Origin: Lysinibacillus odysseyi
Lineage (GTDB): Bacteria; Bacillota; Bacilli; Bacillales_A; Planococcaceae
Assembly: GCA_014595895.1 (NCBI GenBank)
Contig: JABUKB010000006.1
Coordinates: 79,363-143,362 of the forward strand
Direction: 5' to 3'
Length of the DNA stretch: 64,000 bases
Under the pieces are notes generated by a model, which saw nothing but the letters and a program-made list of their open reading frames with translations, ran no database searches and was not told where the DNA came from. The number at the start of each line of letters is the position of its first letter. Position 1 is the first letter of the stretch. Of this stretch, positions 7,920 through 16,898 are shown in pieces. A program made the translations under genes and the position numbers.

Positions 7920-8423
7920 TCATCCTCCTATGTAAGATTGTAGAATGCGCCATGCTTCTACCTTTTGTTCAAACGTCTTAATATTACGTCCTGGAATAGG
8001 ACTTGTTGATGGCATTTTATAATAATTTCTGCCAGCTAGCAAAGAAAAACCTACTTTCTTTTTAAATACGTCATGCGCTTTGCCGCCATTAAAGAGAACT
8101 GCTTCGATCTGTGGGTACTGGCGAAATAGCGCAGCAAAATCATTCGGTATTTCATTTTTAATGTTACTGTCCAGACTGCCTACCCGTTCACAACGCTCGA
8201 TTGCATCCCAAAGCCCGATTTTGCACTTTCGTAATAAGTCTATTCGCTGGTCGTAATCTTGTGGAACAGGCTCATCGATTAATTGGCCAATTATGCTCCA
8301 AAAGTGATTGCGCGGGTGACCATAATATTGCTGTTTTTCTAACGATTGCATCCCCGGCATAGACCCTACAATCAATACCTTTGTCTTCTCATCCACTACT
8401 GGCGGTAAGATATTTTCTATCAT
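7920..8423 (-). CDS. Hypoxanthine-DNA glycosylase (UDG family 6-like)
   Basis: The 167-residue protein has the family signature GSMPGMQSLEKQQYYGHPRNHFW near its start, a central KIGLWDAIERCER block and SPIPGRN near the end. This arrangement matches DNA-deoxyinosine glycosylases of the uracil-DNA glycosylase superfamily, which excise hypoxanthine produced by adenine deamination. GGTGGAGGG precedes the ATG at 8423. It is cotranscribed with the DinB-like gene downstream. Substrate preference within the superfamily is from the motif and is not proven. Confidence 0.85.
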   Translation of the reverse strand: MIENILPPVVDEKTKVLIVGSMPGMQSLEKQQYYGHPRNHFWSIIGQLIDEPVPQDYDQRIDLLRKCKIGLWDAIERCERVGSLDSNIKNEIPNDFAALFRQYPQIEAVLFNGGKAHDVFKKKVGFSLLAGRNYYKMPSTSPIPGRNIKTFEQKVEAWRILQSYIGG

Positions 8424-8455
8424 GATGATCCCTCCACCATTTATTATAGAAAAAA

Positions 8456-8478
8456 GAGCCCCATTTTGCTCGGGACTC
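8456..8478 (-). terminator. Terminator after cobT
   Basis: On the minus strand GAGTCCC pairs with GGGGCTC (one G-U) and is followed by a run of six T. Confidence 0.6.
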
Positions 8479-8485
8479 CGCTCGC

Positions 8486-9520
8486 CTATTTTTGTGACAC
8501 TTTCGCGCTTTGGAATGTAGCCATTTCCTTCACCATGATATTCGCTGCTTGAAGTAATGGATAAGCAATCGCCGCTCCTGTTCCTTCCCCAAGTCTTAGG
8601 TCAAGCTGAATAAGCGCCTGCTTGCCAAGATAACGCGCCGCTACCTGATGACCGCGCTCCACTGAATCATGGGAAACAATCATATACTCTTTGCTGCCTG
8701 GTGCAAGTAATTCGGCTAAAATGCCTGCTACCGTACAAATAAAACCATCAAGCAGTACTGGTGTACGATTTTCAGCCGCACCGATTATGGCACCGGTCAT
8801 GCCCGCAATATCCAGTCCACCCATTTTAGATAGCAAATCAATGGTATCATCTTTGCGCGGTTTATGCAGCGCAATCGCTTCCCGGCAAACTTCAATTTTT
8901 CGTATCAATTGCTCATTATTAATCCCAGACCCGCGACCGACTACTGTTTCCGGATCGATCTCTAAAATAGCTGCCAGCATAGCACTGCTCGGCGTTGTAT
9001 TCCCAATGCCTAGCTCGCCGACAATAATACAGCCTGCTCCTTCATCGATTGCTTTTTTAGCTGCTTCGTAACCCACTTTGATCCCTGCCCATGCTTCTTC
9101 CACAGTCATAGCAGCCTCTTTTAGAAAGTTGGCTGTACCTTGAGGGCGCACTTTGCAGTCCATCACTTTTGGATTGAATACTTGACGTGCAATCCCTACA
9201 TCATACACAGTTAGCGGTGCGCCAATCATTTTGCTAAAGATACTAATGCCAGCACCGCCTTCTACCATATTAAGCGCCATTTCATATGTTACTTCTTGCG
9301 GTGATGCTGAGACATTTTCTTCTACAATCCCATGATCGGCGCAAAAAACAAGTGAAGCCGGACGGATATCTGGTTTGACTTCTCCTGTCATACCAGCTAA
9401 TTGAATCGCAATATCTTCTAATTTACCTAAGCTACCCGGCGGTTTTGTTAACGAATCGATATATGCCTTCGCCTCTTCCATTTTGTCTGTATGTAATGCT
9501 GGAATATTAAATTGTAACAT
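8486..9520 (-). CDS. cobT: Nicotinate-nucleotide-dimethylbenzimidazole phosphoribosyltransferase
   Basis: The 344-residue protein matches CobT over its full length. It has the N-terminal LTKPPGSLGKLEDIA motif, FCADHGI, the GEMGIGN-type loop in variant form (GELGIGNTTPSSAM) and the DGFI block with the catalytic Glu region LGEGTGAA near the C-terminus. It makes alpha-ribazole phosphate for the lower ligand of cobalamin. No other corrin genes flank it and no cobalamin riboswitch is visible upstream, so it probably serves salvage or lower-ligand remodelling. Confidence 0.95.
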   Translation of the reverse strand: MLQFNIPALHTDKMEEAKAYIDSLTKPPGSLGKLEDIAIQLAGMTGEVKPDIRPASLVFCADHGIVEENVSASPQEVTYEMALNMVEGGAGISIFSKMIGAPLTVYDVGIARQVFNPKVMDCKVRPQGTANFLKEAAMTVEEAWAGIKVGYEAAKKAIDEGAGCIIVGELGIGNTTPSSAMLAAILEIDPETVVGRGSGINNEQLIRKIEVCREAIALHKPRKDDTIDLLSKMGGLDIAGMTGAIIGAAENRTPVLLDGFICTVAGILAELLAPGSKEYMIVSHDSVERGHQVAARYLGKQALIQLDLRLGEGTGAAIAYPLLQAANIMVKEMATFQSAKVSQK

Positions 9521-9648
9521 CTTGTTACCCCATTTCGTCTGAATCTTCTTTCAATATAAGATATCATATAGAGAATGTTTATTTCACTATATAATGAAAG
9601 TACAACGAATTTTTCCTTGAAAAAGCAAAAAAAGAGGAGCTGAATGTA

Positions 9649-10287
9649 TTACGATGTAGCAACTCTTCTTTTTCTTATTCTGCGAACGATATAAAAGCTG
9701 ATAGGCAAGACAAATGGCAATAATGAGATGAGAGGCAGGGATACCGCCATATTTTCGCCAACTGCTGGAATCTGTCCAAGCAACATTCCCATACTGATCC
9801 ACAATATAACCCACATCGCTCCGCCTATGCTATTTAACGTAACAAAGGCTTTCAACGGATAGCCCATATAACCTGTCACAAATGGAATCGTTGTCCTCAT
9901 GAACGGGATAAATCGAGCAAACACAATCCCCCTTGCCCCGTACTCCTCAAGGAAATATTGCGCAGACTTTATATTTTTTGCTGGCATGGGCCGCCATCTT
10001 GTCGTCATTCTTCTTCCGAATCTTCCTAATGAATAATTTTGTAAATCTCCCAGCACCGTGGCGACAAGGAGCAATGGCACGAGTATCCAGATGCTCAATT
10101 CTCCTAACGCGATCAATGTACCGCCTACAAATGCTGTCGCATCGCCAGGTAAAAAAGTCAGTATAACAAATGCCGTTTTGCAATAAATAATCAAAAACAA
10201 TAATAAATAGACTAAGTAGCCGTACTCATCTAAAAAAGTTTGAATAGCCACATCTATTTCCCGCATTTCATATAAAAACTCCCGCAT
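9649..10287 (-). CDS. DedA-family membrane protein
   Basis: The 212-residue protein has several membrane helices and the DedA/SNARE-associated signatures FLPGDATAFVGGTLIA, a conserved basic G-R segment (LGRFGRR) and ARFIPFMRTTIPFVTGYMG. DedA proteins are now regarded as membrane lipid transporters or flippases (undecaprenyl phosphate or phosphatidylethanolamine in characterised members) and affect envelope homeostasis. It is transcribed alone, divergently from nhaC. Which lipid this paralogue handles cannot be read from sequence. Confidence 0.9.
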   Translation of the reverse strand: MREFLYEMREIDVAIQTFLDEYGYLVYLLLFLIIYCKTAFVILTFLPGDATAFVGGTLIALGELSIWILVPLLLVATVLGDLQNYSLGRFGRRMTTRWRPMPAKNIKSAQYFLEEYGARGIVFARFIPFMRTTIPFVTGYMGYPLKAFVTLNSIGGAMWVILWISMGMLLGQIPAVGENMAVSLPLISLLPFVLPISFYIVRRIRKRRVATS

Positions 10288-10367
10288 CTTTCCACCTCGC
10301 TTTTAGTAACTACTGTAACATACTCCTTCAAAATAGCCATCCTTCAATTCTCTGACTATTGACATTC

Positions 10368-10396
10368 TTGACTAGAATGGTAGAATGGCATTATAC
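10368..10396 (+). promoter_or_regulatory. Sigma-A-type promoter for nhaC
   Basis: TTGACT (10368-10373) and TTATAC (10391-10396) are separated by 17 bases, about 70 bases before the nhaC start. An overlapping TTGACA/TAGAAT pair is an alternative. Confidence 0.5.
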
Positions 10397-10463
10397 TTTT
10401 TCGCGTTGAAGCGTTAAACTATACAATGCTAAAATAATTAATCTATTATGTAGGAGCCATTTT

Positions 10464-11843
10464 ATGTTTACAAATTCTATTTATCATAAACCTTCTTTAT
10501 TGGAAGCTTTGCTATTAGTAGCGGCGATTGTTTTTATGATTTCTTTTTCTCTTAGAGAGCTAGATGCCACTCCGCACATTCCTATTTTATGCGCCATTTT
10601 GTTATTGATCGCTTATGGTCTCTTCAAACGCATTCCTTACAGAAAGCTAGAAGCAAGTATGATTGCTGGAGCACAGTCTGGTCTTGGCGCCATTTATATT
10701 TTCTTTGGGATCGGCCTGTTAATTAGCAGCTGGATTGTTGGCGGCACGATTCCTACACTGCTCTATGCTGGACTATCCATTGTATCGGCAAGCTTCTTTT
10801 ATATGATCGTGTTCATCATCACAGCGATTATCGGGACAGCTATCGGGAGTTCTTTGACCACTGTAGCGACGATCGGGGTCGCTTTTACAAGTGTGGCTAC
10901 TACAGTCGATGCCTCCCTAGCTATCACAGCAGGAGCTATTGTATCAGGGGCCTTCTTTGGAGATAAGATGTCTCCTTTATCAGACACGACCAATTTAGCA
11001 GCGAGCGTTGTTGGTGTTGATTTATTTGAGCATATTAAAAACATGAGCTGGACGACGGTGCCTGCTTTTATCGTCAGTGCCGTCATTTATGCTGTCCTCT
11101 CGCCTAAAGCATCCAATTTTGATTTAGTGGCCATTGCTACTTATAAAGAAAATTTACTAGCAACAAATATGGTGCATAGCTATGCCATACTGCCATTACT
11201 CATTCTTATTGTTTGTACGATTTTTAAAGTGCCAGCCTTTTTAACATTAGTAGTTAGCTCTGTTAGTGCATTGATTTTATCGACGTTTCACCTGTCACTA
11301 TCATTGGCAGATTACGCAGCAATCTTATACAGCGGGTTTACTTCCACGGCGGGAGATGAAGTGATTGATTCCCTATTAACGCGCGGGGGCATCAGTAGTA
11401 TGTATTTTACAATCATGCTCGTTATTTTAAGCTTGAGCATGGGCGGGCTGTTATTCGCGCTTGGTATCATGGAGAGGCTGCTTCAAGCGATTGACCAGTT
11501 AATTCGTTCTGTCGGGAGTCTCATCACGAGTACAGCCTTCACCGCAATCGGTATTAATGTTTTAATCGGCGAACAGTATTTATCTATTTTGCTTACTGGG
11601 GAAGCATTTAAAGAAAGATACGCTGCTCTCAAGCTTCATCCTAAAAATTTAGGGCGGGTAATGGAAGATGCCGGGACTGTAATCAACCCTCTAGTTCCTT
11701 GGAGTGTATGTGGTCTGTTTATCGCTTCTATGCTGAATATTGATGTGATTAGTTACTTGCCTTTTGCGCTCTTCTGCTTACTGAGCCCTGTGTTGACGAT
11801 TTTATATGGCTGGTTGAATATTACAATTACAAAAAAGGCGTGA
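10464..11843 (+). CDS. nhaC: Na+/H+ antiporter, NhaC family
   Basis: The 459-residue polytopic protein has about 11-12 membrane helices and the NhaC hallmarks GTAIGSSLTTVATIGVAF, SGAFFGDKMSPLSDTTNLAAS and, near the C-terminus, the VMEDAGTVINPLVPWS block. It exchanges external protons for cytoplasmic Na+ (in related proteins, malate/lactate or tyrosine-coupled exchange occurs). TAGGAG precedes the ATG. It converges on the unknown gene at 11846 with a shared bidirectional hairpin. Coupling ions are inferred from family. Confidence 0.93.
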   Translation: MFTNSIYHKPSLLEALLLVAAIVFMISFSLRELDATPHIPILCAILLLIAYGLFKRIPYRKLEASMIAGAQSGLGAIYIFFGIGLLISSWIVGGTIPTLLYAGLSIVSASFFYMIVFIITAIIGTAIGSSLTTVATIGVAFTSVATTVDASLAITAGAIVSGAFFGDKMSPLSDTTNLAASVVGVDLFEHIKNMSWTTVPAFIVSAVIYAVLSPKASNFDLVAIATYKENLLATNMVHSYAILPLLILIVCTIFKVPAFLTLVVSSVSALILSTFHLSLSLADYAAILYSGFTSTAGDEVIDSLLTRGGISSMYFTIMLVILSLSMGGLLFALGIMERLLQAIDQLIRSVGSLITSTAFTAIGINVLIGEQYLSILLTGEAFKERYAALKLHPKNLGRVMEDAGTVINPLVPWSVCGLFIASMLNIDVISYLPFALFCLLSPVLTILYGWLNITITKKA

Positions 11844-11864
11844 GCTTAAATGCTCCCGCCTTTT
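11833..11864. terminator. Bidirectional terminator between convergent genes
   Basis: AAAAGGCG.GAGC pairs with GCTC.CGCCTTTT, overlapping the ends of both convergent genes. U tracts exist in both directions. Confidence 0.75.
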
Positions 11865-12415
11865 CCGCATGCTAGTAAGATTTTTTCCGCAATCTCTTTG
11901 TTTAACTCATCTCTATCCGTTAGCCAAGGTTGTTCAGTAGATTTTGGCATTATGACGGTCGCTTTAATAGACAAGCGGTGCAGCAGCTGCTCCATTTGAC
12001 TATCAAGTTTTTTGCCATCTAGCGGTGAGGCAAGCCATGTTATAAGCTTTGCCTTCTTCCCTTTTTGATGCAACAGCTTCAGTAAAAATTGAAGCGTCAC
12101 TGAGCTAAATAGACCGTTTGCTCCACCGACCACTAGGAAATGCTCATGTTTTTCCACAATGGCCGATAATTCCTCTTCATATAAAGCCACTAACTGTTCA
12201 TTCTGTTTTTTGTTCAATTTTTTAAATGGCTGTTGCAAATCCACAATAAATAATACTTCGCCCTGTTGACCGACTATCCGTTGTGCCCTTTTCGCTAATG
12301 CCTCATTTTGGTGTGACAACAGCGCGTATACAGGACGATTAACCTTTGTATAAAGATTATCTACTTCTGCTATGTTTAGAGCCCCAGACCCTATAATTAT
12401 CATCGCTTCATTCAC
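11846..12415 (-). CDS. Conserved-looking hypothetical cytoplasmic protein
   Basis: The 189-residue product is soluble and alternates strands and helices (MIIIGSGALNIAEV at the start, LFIVDL, then FLVVGGANGLFSS with a glycine-rich turn), suggesting a Rossmann-like alpha/beta fold. I do not recognise the family. It begins three bases after a 54-residue membrane peptide gene and is surely in the same operon. It ends inside a bidirectional terminator shared with nhaC. Confidence 0.7.
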   Translation of the reverse strand: MNEAMIIIGSGALNIAEVDNLYTKVNRPVYALLSHQNEALAKRAQRIVGQQGEVLFIVDLQQPFKKLNKKQNEQLVALYEEELSAIVEKHEHFLVVGGANGLFSSVTLQFLLKLLHQKGKKAKLITWLASPLDGKKLDSQMEQLLHRLSIKATVIMPKSTEQPWLTDRDELNKEIAEKILLACGKGGSI

Positions 12416-12418
12416 TAT

Positions 12419-12583
12419 TTATCCCTCATCATTTGATTTTGTTTTTGCTTGAATTGCCATATAAACGCTCCCGATTGCCAGCCCCATAATTAATCCTAGT
12501 TCTACTTGATTTAAAAAATAGCCAATCATTCCACCGACTATACCTAATATGATGATTAACCGCATTAACTTAAATTCATACAT
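12419..12583 (-). CDS. 54-residue two-helix membrane protein
   Basis: A short gene starts at ATG 12583 behind AGGGGGG with seven bases spacing, and stops with TAA at 12419-12421. The product begins MYEFKLMRLIIILGIVGG and has two hydrophobic segments (about 7-22 and 27-43) with a charged tail (QAKTKSNDEG). The second gene of the operon starts three bases downstream. The role is unknown; it may act with the 189-residue partner. Confidence 0.7.
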   Translation of the reverse strand: MYEFKLMRLIIILGIVGGMIGYFLNQVELGLIMGLAIGSVYMAIQAKTKSNDEG

Positions 12584-12692
12584 AAACAAGCAGCCCCCCT
12601 ATATAGGCTTTTATTAAACTTATTCTATCACTACATCCTAAAGTCCTGCTATGATTAACTATAGGAATACAAAAGAAAAGGAATGAGTTTGC

Positions 12693-13385
12693 ATGAAAAT
12701 TGGTGTAATCGGTGCAACAGGAAAGGCCGGAAAGTGTATTTTTAGGGAGGCAACATCTCGAGGTCATGAGGTAACAGCAATTGTTCGGGATGCAAAAAAA
12801 GTCACAACCCCTGGACTCGATGTGCTGGTGCGTGATGCCTTCCAATTAACAACGGAAGATATAAGCCGTTTTGATGTGATCATCAATGCTTTTGGCGCAG
12901 GTCCTTCACATGGTGAGCAGCATATAGCACTTGGTCACCATTTAATTAATTTATTGCGGGAGCTGCCTCACATACGTCTCATTGCAATCGGCACTGCAGG
13001 GGCATTGTTTTTAGATGCCGAAAAAACATCGCGTATCGTGGATAGTCCTAAATTGCCTGTGTTATTGAAGGAGTCCTTTTTCGCTCAGACTTTGAACTTA
13101 ACAGACTATCAAAATTCAGATATTCAGTGGACTTATATAAGCCCCGCTCTATTTTTCGATGCAGCTGGCATTCAAACCAATCACTATGAAAAAGGCGAGG
13201 ATGTGGTTATAACGAACAGTAAGGGCTACAGCTATATTAGCTATTATGACTTTGCGCTAGCTGTGGTGGATGAAGCAGAACAGGCTCGACATGTACAGCA
13301 GCATTTCTCTGTAGTGGCGGAAGTCGGAAAATCCTCCTTGCTGACTACAATCATGAACAAGTCAATGAAACGGGTACTAAAATAG
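12693..13385 (+). CDS. NAD(P)-binding NmrA/YwnB-like protein
   Basis: The 230-residue protein opens with the Rossmann dinucleotide motif GVIGATGKAGK (glycines at 4, 7 and 10) followed by GHEVTAIVRDAKKV and DVIINAFGAG. It is an atypical short-chain dehydrogenase of the NmrA/HSCARG group that binds NAD(P)H but often lacks the YxxxK catalytic pair. A WTYISPALFFDAAG segment matches the group. It is monocistronic. The physiological substrate is unknown. Confidence 0.85.
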   Translation: MKIGVIGATGKAGKCIFREATSRGHEVTAIVRDAKKVTTPGLDVLVRDAFQLTTEDISRFDVIINAFGAGPSHGEQHIALGHHLINLLRELPHIRLIAIGTAGALFLDAEKTSRIVDSPKLPVLLKESFFAQTLNLTDYQNSDIQWTYISPALFFDAAGIQTNHYEKGEDVVITNSKGYSYISYYDFALAVVDEAEQARHVQQHFSVVAEVGKSSLLTTIMNKSMKRVLK

Positions 13386-13425
13386 ACAAAACTGATGCAA
13401 AAACTTGTGAACTTCGCTATGCTAT

Positions 13426-13451
13426 AGAATATTAATATATTTAAATATTCT
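13426..13451. promoter_or_regulatory. AT-rich inverted repeat upstream of serine acetyltransferase
   Basis: AGAATATTA and TTAAATATTCT-type arms flank an ATATAT centre about 25-50 bases before the start codon. It could be an operator of a cysteine regulator such as CymR, but it does not clearly match a known consensus. Confidence 0.35.
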
Positions 13452-13476
13452 TAACTTATAAAGACGGGGGATATAT

Positions 13477-14361
13477 ATGACATTCAAAACATGGCTTCAC
13501 GATGATATTAAAAACATCGTCCAATCATTAGAGGACGTACACAAAGAACATTTTCCATTAGAAAATACAATTGGTTTTGCAGGAACAGAAAAAATCAGAA
13601 CGATTTTACGTGATTTCCGTTTTGTCCTTTATCCATGTGTATGCGGACCGATCGCTAAAGATGCCACTCGCCTACAAGTAACAATGACTGCACGCTTGCG
13701 TTCTGCTGCTGTAGAATTACGCGATTTAATCGAGAAAGCCTTTTTCACAGTAGAGCCTGCTACTTCTAAGGAAGAGCTGACAGAACGCGCTGAAAAGATT
13801 GTGAAGGAACTTATCAATTACTTCCCTGAGTTACGCCGCGTTTTGCAAACGGATATTCAGGCGGCCTATAATGGCGACCCTGCTACAACTTCGATGGAGG
13901 AAATTTTATTAAGTTATCCATCTATCCAGGCGCTAAGTATCCATCGCATTGCCCACCAATTATATAAGGCAGACGTACCGGTCATTCCACGCATTATGTC
14001 AGAATACGCACATGAATTGACAGGGATCGATATCCACCCTGGGGCAACAATTGGTGAATACTTCTTTATTGACCATGGTACAGGAGTAGTAATCGGTGAG
14101 ACATGTACAATCGGCCAGCATGTTTCTATTTATCAAGGTGTGACACTGGGTGCGAAAAACTTCCCACTGGATGAAGACGGAAATCCAATTAAGGGAATTA
14201 AGCGTCACCCTGATATTGAAGACAATGTCGTGATTTATGCAGGTGCCACGATTCTTGGCGGGAAAACAAAAATCGGTCGCAACTCCACAATTGGCGGTAA
14301 TGTATGGCTAACGCATTCTGTGCCGCCAGAATCAAAAATTTATACACGTCAACCCGAATAA
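13477..14361 (+). CDS. Serine O-acetyltransferase, long SrpH-like form
   Basis: The 294-residue protein has an N-terminal helical domain (1-160) and a left-handed beta-helix of hexapeptide repeats (185-285). Serine acetyltransferase landmarks are visible: IHPGATIGEYFFIDHGTGVVIGE, with catalytic His in DHGTG, then YQGVTLGAK and the KRHPDIEDNVVIYAGATILGG segment. It makes O-acetylserine from serine and acetyl-CoA for cysteine synthesis. It is longer than classic CysE of Bacillus (about 217) and resembles the stand-alone SrpH/EpsC type. GGGGG precedes the ATG, and a strong terminator follows. Confidence 0.9.
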   Translation: MTFKTWLHDDIKNIVQSLEDVHKEHFPLENTIGFAGTEKIRTILRDFRFVLYPCVCGPIAKDATRLQVTMTARLRSAAVELRDLIEKAFFTVEPATSKEELTERAEKIVKELINYFPELRRVLQTDIQAAYNGDPATTSMEEILLSYPSIQALSIHRIAHQLYKADVPVIPRIMSEYAHELTGIDIHPGATIGEYFFIDHGTGVVIGETCTIGQHVSIYQGVTLGAKNFPLDEDGNPIKGIKRHPDIEDNVVIYAGATILGGKTKIGRNSTIGGNVWLTHSVPPESKIYTRQPE

Positions 14362-14368
14362 TAATCAA

Positions 14369-14405
14369 AACCTCCGACATCGTTCCCTAGATGATCTCGG
14401 AGGTT
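14369..14405 (+). terminator. Terminator after serine acetyltransferase
   Basis: Arms AACCTCCGA/TCGGAGGTT followed by CTTTTATT. Confidence 0.8.
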
Positions 14406-14483
14406 CTTTTATTACTGTCCAAGAGTGTCGGAAAAGAATTGTATATTCCCCAGGAAATATGTTAAATCATGTCGTTACATGGA

Positions 14484-14879
14484 CTAACTATGTATTTCGT
14501 GTTGGAGAATGACACCTGAAAAACTACCTTTTACGACTTCTTTGCCAATTTGATTCGTGCATAAAAAGCTAGTCGCAATCGAAATTCTATTTTTCTCTGT
14601 GGGCTCGTATTTCTCAACCTTTACCTCGCACTTAATCGTATCTCCTGTAAATACAGGTCTTAAAAATTCAAAGTTCATATGACGAGCAAGAACATTATAT
14701 TCTCCCCCTATCTTTGTAGGTAAGGTTGCCGTTAGCAATCCTTGGACTACAAGGCGACCCTGTTCATCCGGTGTGACATGATGGACCCCTTCATCTTTTG
14801 ACACCTCTGTAAATAATTCTACATCCCTTGTCGTAAAGGTACGCTCAAACGTAATGATCTCTCCTACTGCTAATGACAT
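14484..14879 (-). CDS. MaoC-like hot-dog fold dehydratase/hydratase family protein
   Basis: The 131-residue protein has the hot-dog arrangement of MaoC-type (R)-enoyl-CoA hydratases: FTTRDVELFTEVSKDEGVHHV, then VVQGLLTATLPTKIGG and the FLRPVFTGDTIKCEVKV strand pair. The canonical D-x4-H is present as a variant (D-E-G-V-H-H). It could hydrate an enoyl-CoA or act as a thioesterase-like protein. AAAGGAGG precedes the ATG. It is monocistronic, so no pathway partner is visible. Confidence 0.75.
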   Translation of the reverse strand: MSLAVGEIITFERTFTTRDVELFTEVSKDEGVHHVTPDEQGRLVVQGLLTATLPTKIGGEYNVLARHMNFEFLRPVFTGDTIKCEVKVEKYEPTEKNRISIATSFLCTNQIGKEVVKGSFSGVILQHEIHS

Positions 14880-14970
14880 ATGAATCCTCCTTTATAAACT
14901 TTTATACCTTTCTCTATTATACAATTTTACCCAAATATTCAACATCTCCAAATCTCCATCATCAGAAAAA

Positions 14971-15006
14971 GCTCCACAATACCCATTTCATTGGATATTG
15001 TGGAGC
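14971..15006 (-). terminator. Terminator of the sulfonate-type ABC operon
   Basis: Ten-base arms GCTCCACAAT/ATTGTGGAGC. On the minus strand a T tract (TTTTTC) follows. Confidence 0.8.
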
Positions 15007-15019
15007 TCTTATCAAATTT

Positions 15020-15832
15020 TCATTTTTCTAGATGACGCATTAATTTTTGTCTTAGGGATTGATAGCCTGTTAGCTCCCGGCAGTCTATTCCATGCTGGAG
15101 CTTGGAAATAAGAGGGTTTTTTTCATCTAGCATCACTCTGCCTGGTTTGTCGTTTAATATAATGATGCGGCTCGCTAAAGTAATGGCCTCATCTACATCA
15201 TGCGTGATGAAAAAGATGGTTTTATTCGTTTGCTGCCAAATATTGCGCAGCTCCTGCTGCAACGATTGGCGTGTAATAGAATCAAGCGCCCCAAATGGTT
15301 CATCCATTAAAATGATTTGCGGATTAGGCGCTAGTGCGCGTGCGATGGCTACCCTTTGCTTCATTCCGCCTGACAGCTCATGCGGCAATAATGGAGCTGC
15401 ATCCTTTAAATTTACTATTTTCATAAAATGCTGAGCAATTTTTTGGCGCTCGGCTTTTGGTGTTTTCTTCATCTTCAAACCAAAACTAATATTCTTTTCA
15501 ACAGTGAGCCACGGAAATAAATTAGCATGCTGGAACACTACACCAATATTCGGACCCGGTCCTCGGTGCGGCTGTTCATCGATCAAAATCTGACCTGCAC
15601 TTTGCTGTTCATAGCCGGCGATTAATTTTAAAAGAGAGGTTTTCCCGCAGCCAGAAGGTCCAAGTACGCACACAAATTCACCTTCTTGAATGTCTAAATC
15701 GATATGATTTAATACTGTTTTCGCAGATTTTCTACTCCCGTACGATAACTCAATATCGCGTAGTTGAATCAATGGTTTCTCTACAATAGGCTCCTTATCT
15801 GGTACAACATATTCTACTTGTGCAATGACCAT
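15020..15832 (-). CDS. ABC transporter ATP-binding protein (SsuB/TauB type)
   Basis: The 270-residue ATPase has Walker A GPSGCGKTS, Q-loop FQHANLFPW, signature LSGGMKQRVAIARAL, Walker B IILMDEPFGALD and the switch histidine in FFITHDVDEAI. It groups with nitrate/sulfonate/taurine importers. It is the last gene of a four-gene operon after a GNAT, a permease and a lipoprotein, with about 20-base gaps, so it energises import of an organosulfur or related anionic compound. Absence of a monooxygenase (ssuD/tauD) leaves the substrate open. Confidence 0.9.
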   Translation of the reverse strand: MVIAQVEYVVPDKEPIVEKPLIQLRDIELSYGSRKSAKTVLNHIDLDIQEGEFVCVLGPSGCGKTSLLKLIAGYEQQSAGQILIDEQPHRGPGPNIGVVFQHANLFPWLTVEKNISFGLKMKKTPKAERQKIAQHFMKIVNLKDAAPLLPHELSGGMKQRVAIARALAPNPQIILMDEPFGALDSITRQSLQQELRNIWQQTNKTIFFITHDVDEAITLASRIIILNDKPGRVMLDEKNPLISKLQHGIDCRELTGYQSLRQKLMRHLEK

Positions 15833-15852
15833 AGATCCCCCTCCTTCCTTGA

Positions 15853-16887
15853 TTAGTTTCCGTAATAAATGGATTCCTCAAATACAGATGCCTCTGGATT
15901 TGATGGAATAATCGCTTGATCGACTAAAAACTCACCCGTTGTTTGTAATACTTGAGCAAATGCGCCTTTTTGATCCGCCGTCCCGAAGTAGTCAGCTGTT
16001 TGTTGATCCGTTGAATCGACCCAAATCAAACCTTCCATTTGTGCCAGTACTTCTTCTTCGCTTACTCCCAAAACAGTTGTTAGTTTTTGTGCAACGGCAT
16101 TCGCATCTGCCTCATACTGTGCAACAGCCTCATCTAATACCGATTTATAGTCTGCAATAAACTGCGGATACTGCTCTGCAAATTCTTTGTTTACGATACC
16201 AAGGTCCGCTGTAATAATGCCTTCATTCGCTAAATCTTCTGCTGTAATTAAGATTTGACCACCTGTTTCTTGAATCTTACCTAACGTTGGATGCCAAATA
16301 AACGCCCCGTCAATATCTCCGCGCTGCCATGCAGCCAAAATATCTTGTGGCTGCATATCTAATACTTGCACATCCCCTTGCTTGAGACCGTTCAAATCTA
16401 ATGCTTTTAATAAGCTAAAATGTGTCGTTGAACCGAATGGTACTGCTAAACGTTTGCCTTTTAAATCTTCGAAACTTTGGATATTGGCCTCTGCATGTAC
16501 GACTAATGACTCTGCCTCTCCAATAACATCATGAATATAATACACCTGGTACGGTAAATCATTCGCAACCCCTGTTACAACAGGTACTGTGCCTGCTAAA
16601 CCTAAATCAATTGCGCCTGAAGCCATCGCTGTGTTGACATCACGTCCTGAATCAAATTGCACCCAGTTAATTTTTGTATCTGGGAACTTTTCTTCTACTA
16701 AACCCAGTTCCTTGGCTAACAGTTCTGCGTTTGGAATCACTTGATAACCGATTGTTACCTCTTCCGGTATCGCTTCTTCCGCGCTACCTTGCGCTTTATC
16801 AGTGTTCTTATCAGCTGTATCACCTGAACATGCACTAACGATTAATCCCACTATAAATACAAGCACTAAAAGGCTAAATTTCTTCAT
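15853..16887 (-). CDS. Substrate-binding lipoprotein (SsuA/TauA type)
   Basis: From ATG 16887 the 344-residue protein begins MKKFSLLVLVFIVGLIVSACSGD, a lipoprotein signal with lipobox VSAC. I prefer this start over the 10-codon longer frame because AGGGGAGA lies six bases upstream and the extension is hydrophilic. The body shows the NMT1/SsuA fold (VTIGYQVIPNAELLAKELG, ASGAIDLGLAGTVPVVTG, LKGKRLAVPFGSTTHFSLL, AWQRGDIDGAFIWHPTLG). It captures the substrate outside the cell for the adjacent permease. The fold fits taurine/alkanesulfonate binding, though thiamine precursors or riboflavin-like ligands cannot be excluded. Confidence 0.9.
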   Translation of the reverse strand: MKKFSLLVLVFIVGLIVSACSGDTADKNTDKAQGSAEEAIPEEVTIGYQVIPNAELLAKELGLVEEKFPDTKINWVQFDSGRDVNTAMASGAIDLGLAGTVPVVTGVANDLPYQVYYIHDVIGEAESLVVHAEANIQSFEDLKGKRLAVPFGSTTHFSLLKALDLNGLKQGDVQVLDMQPQDILAAWQRGDIDGAFIWHPTLGKIQETGGQILITAEDLANEGIITADLGIVNKEFAEQYPQFIADYKSVLDEAVAQYEADANAVAQKLTTVLGVSEEEVLAQMEGLIWVDSTDQQTADYFGTADQKGAFAQVLQTTGEFLVDQAIIPSNPEASVFEESIYYGN

Positions 16888-16898
16888 CTCAATCTCCC

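Noticed and set aside
9521..9648. Possible cobalamin riboswitch before cobT
   Set aside because: The interval is short and shows none of the conserved B12-box sequence.
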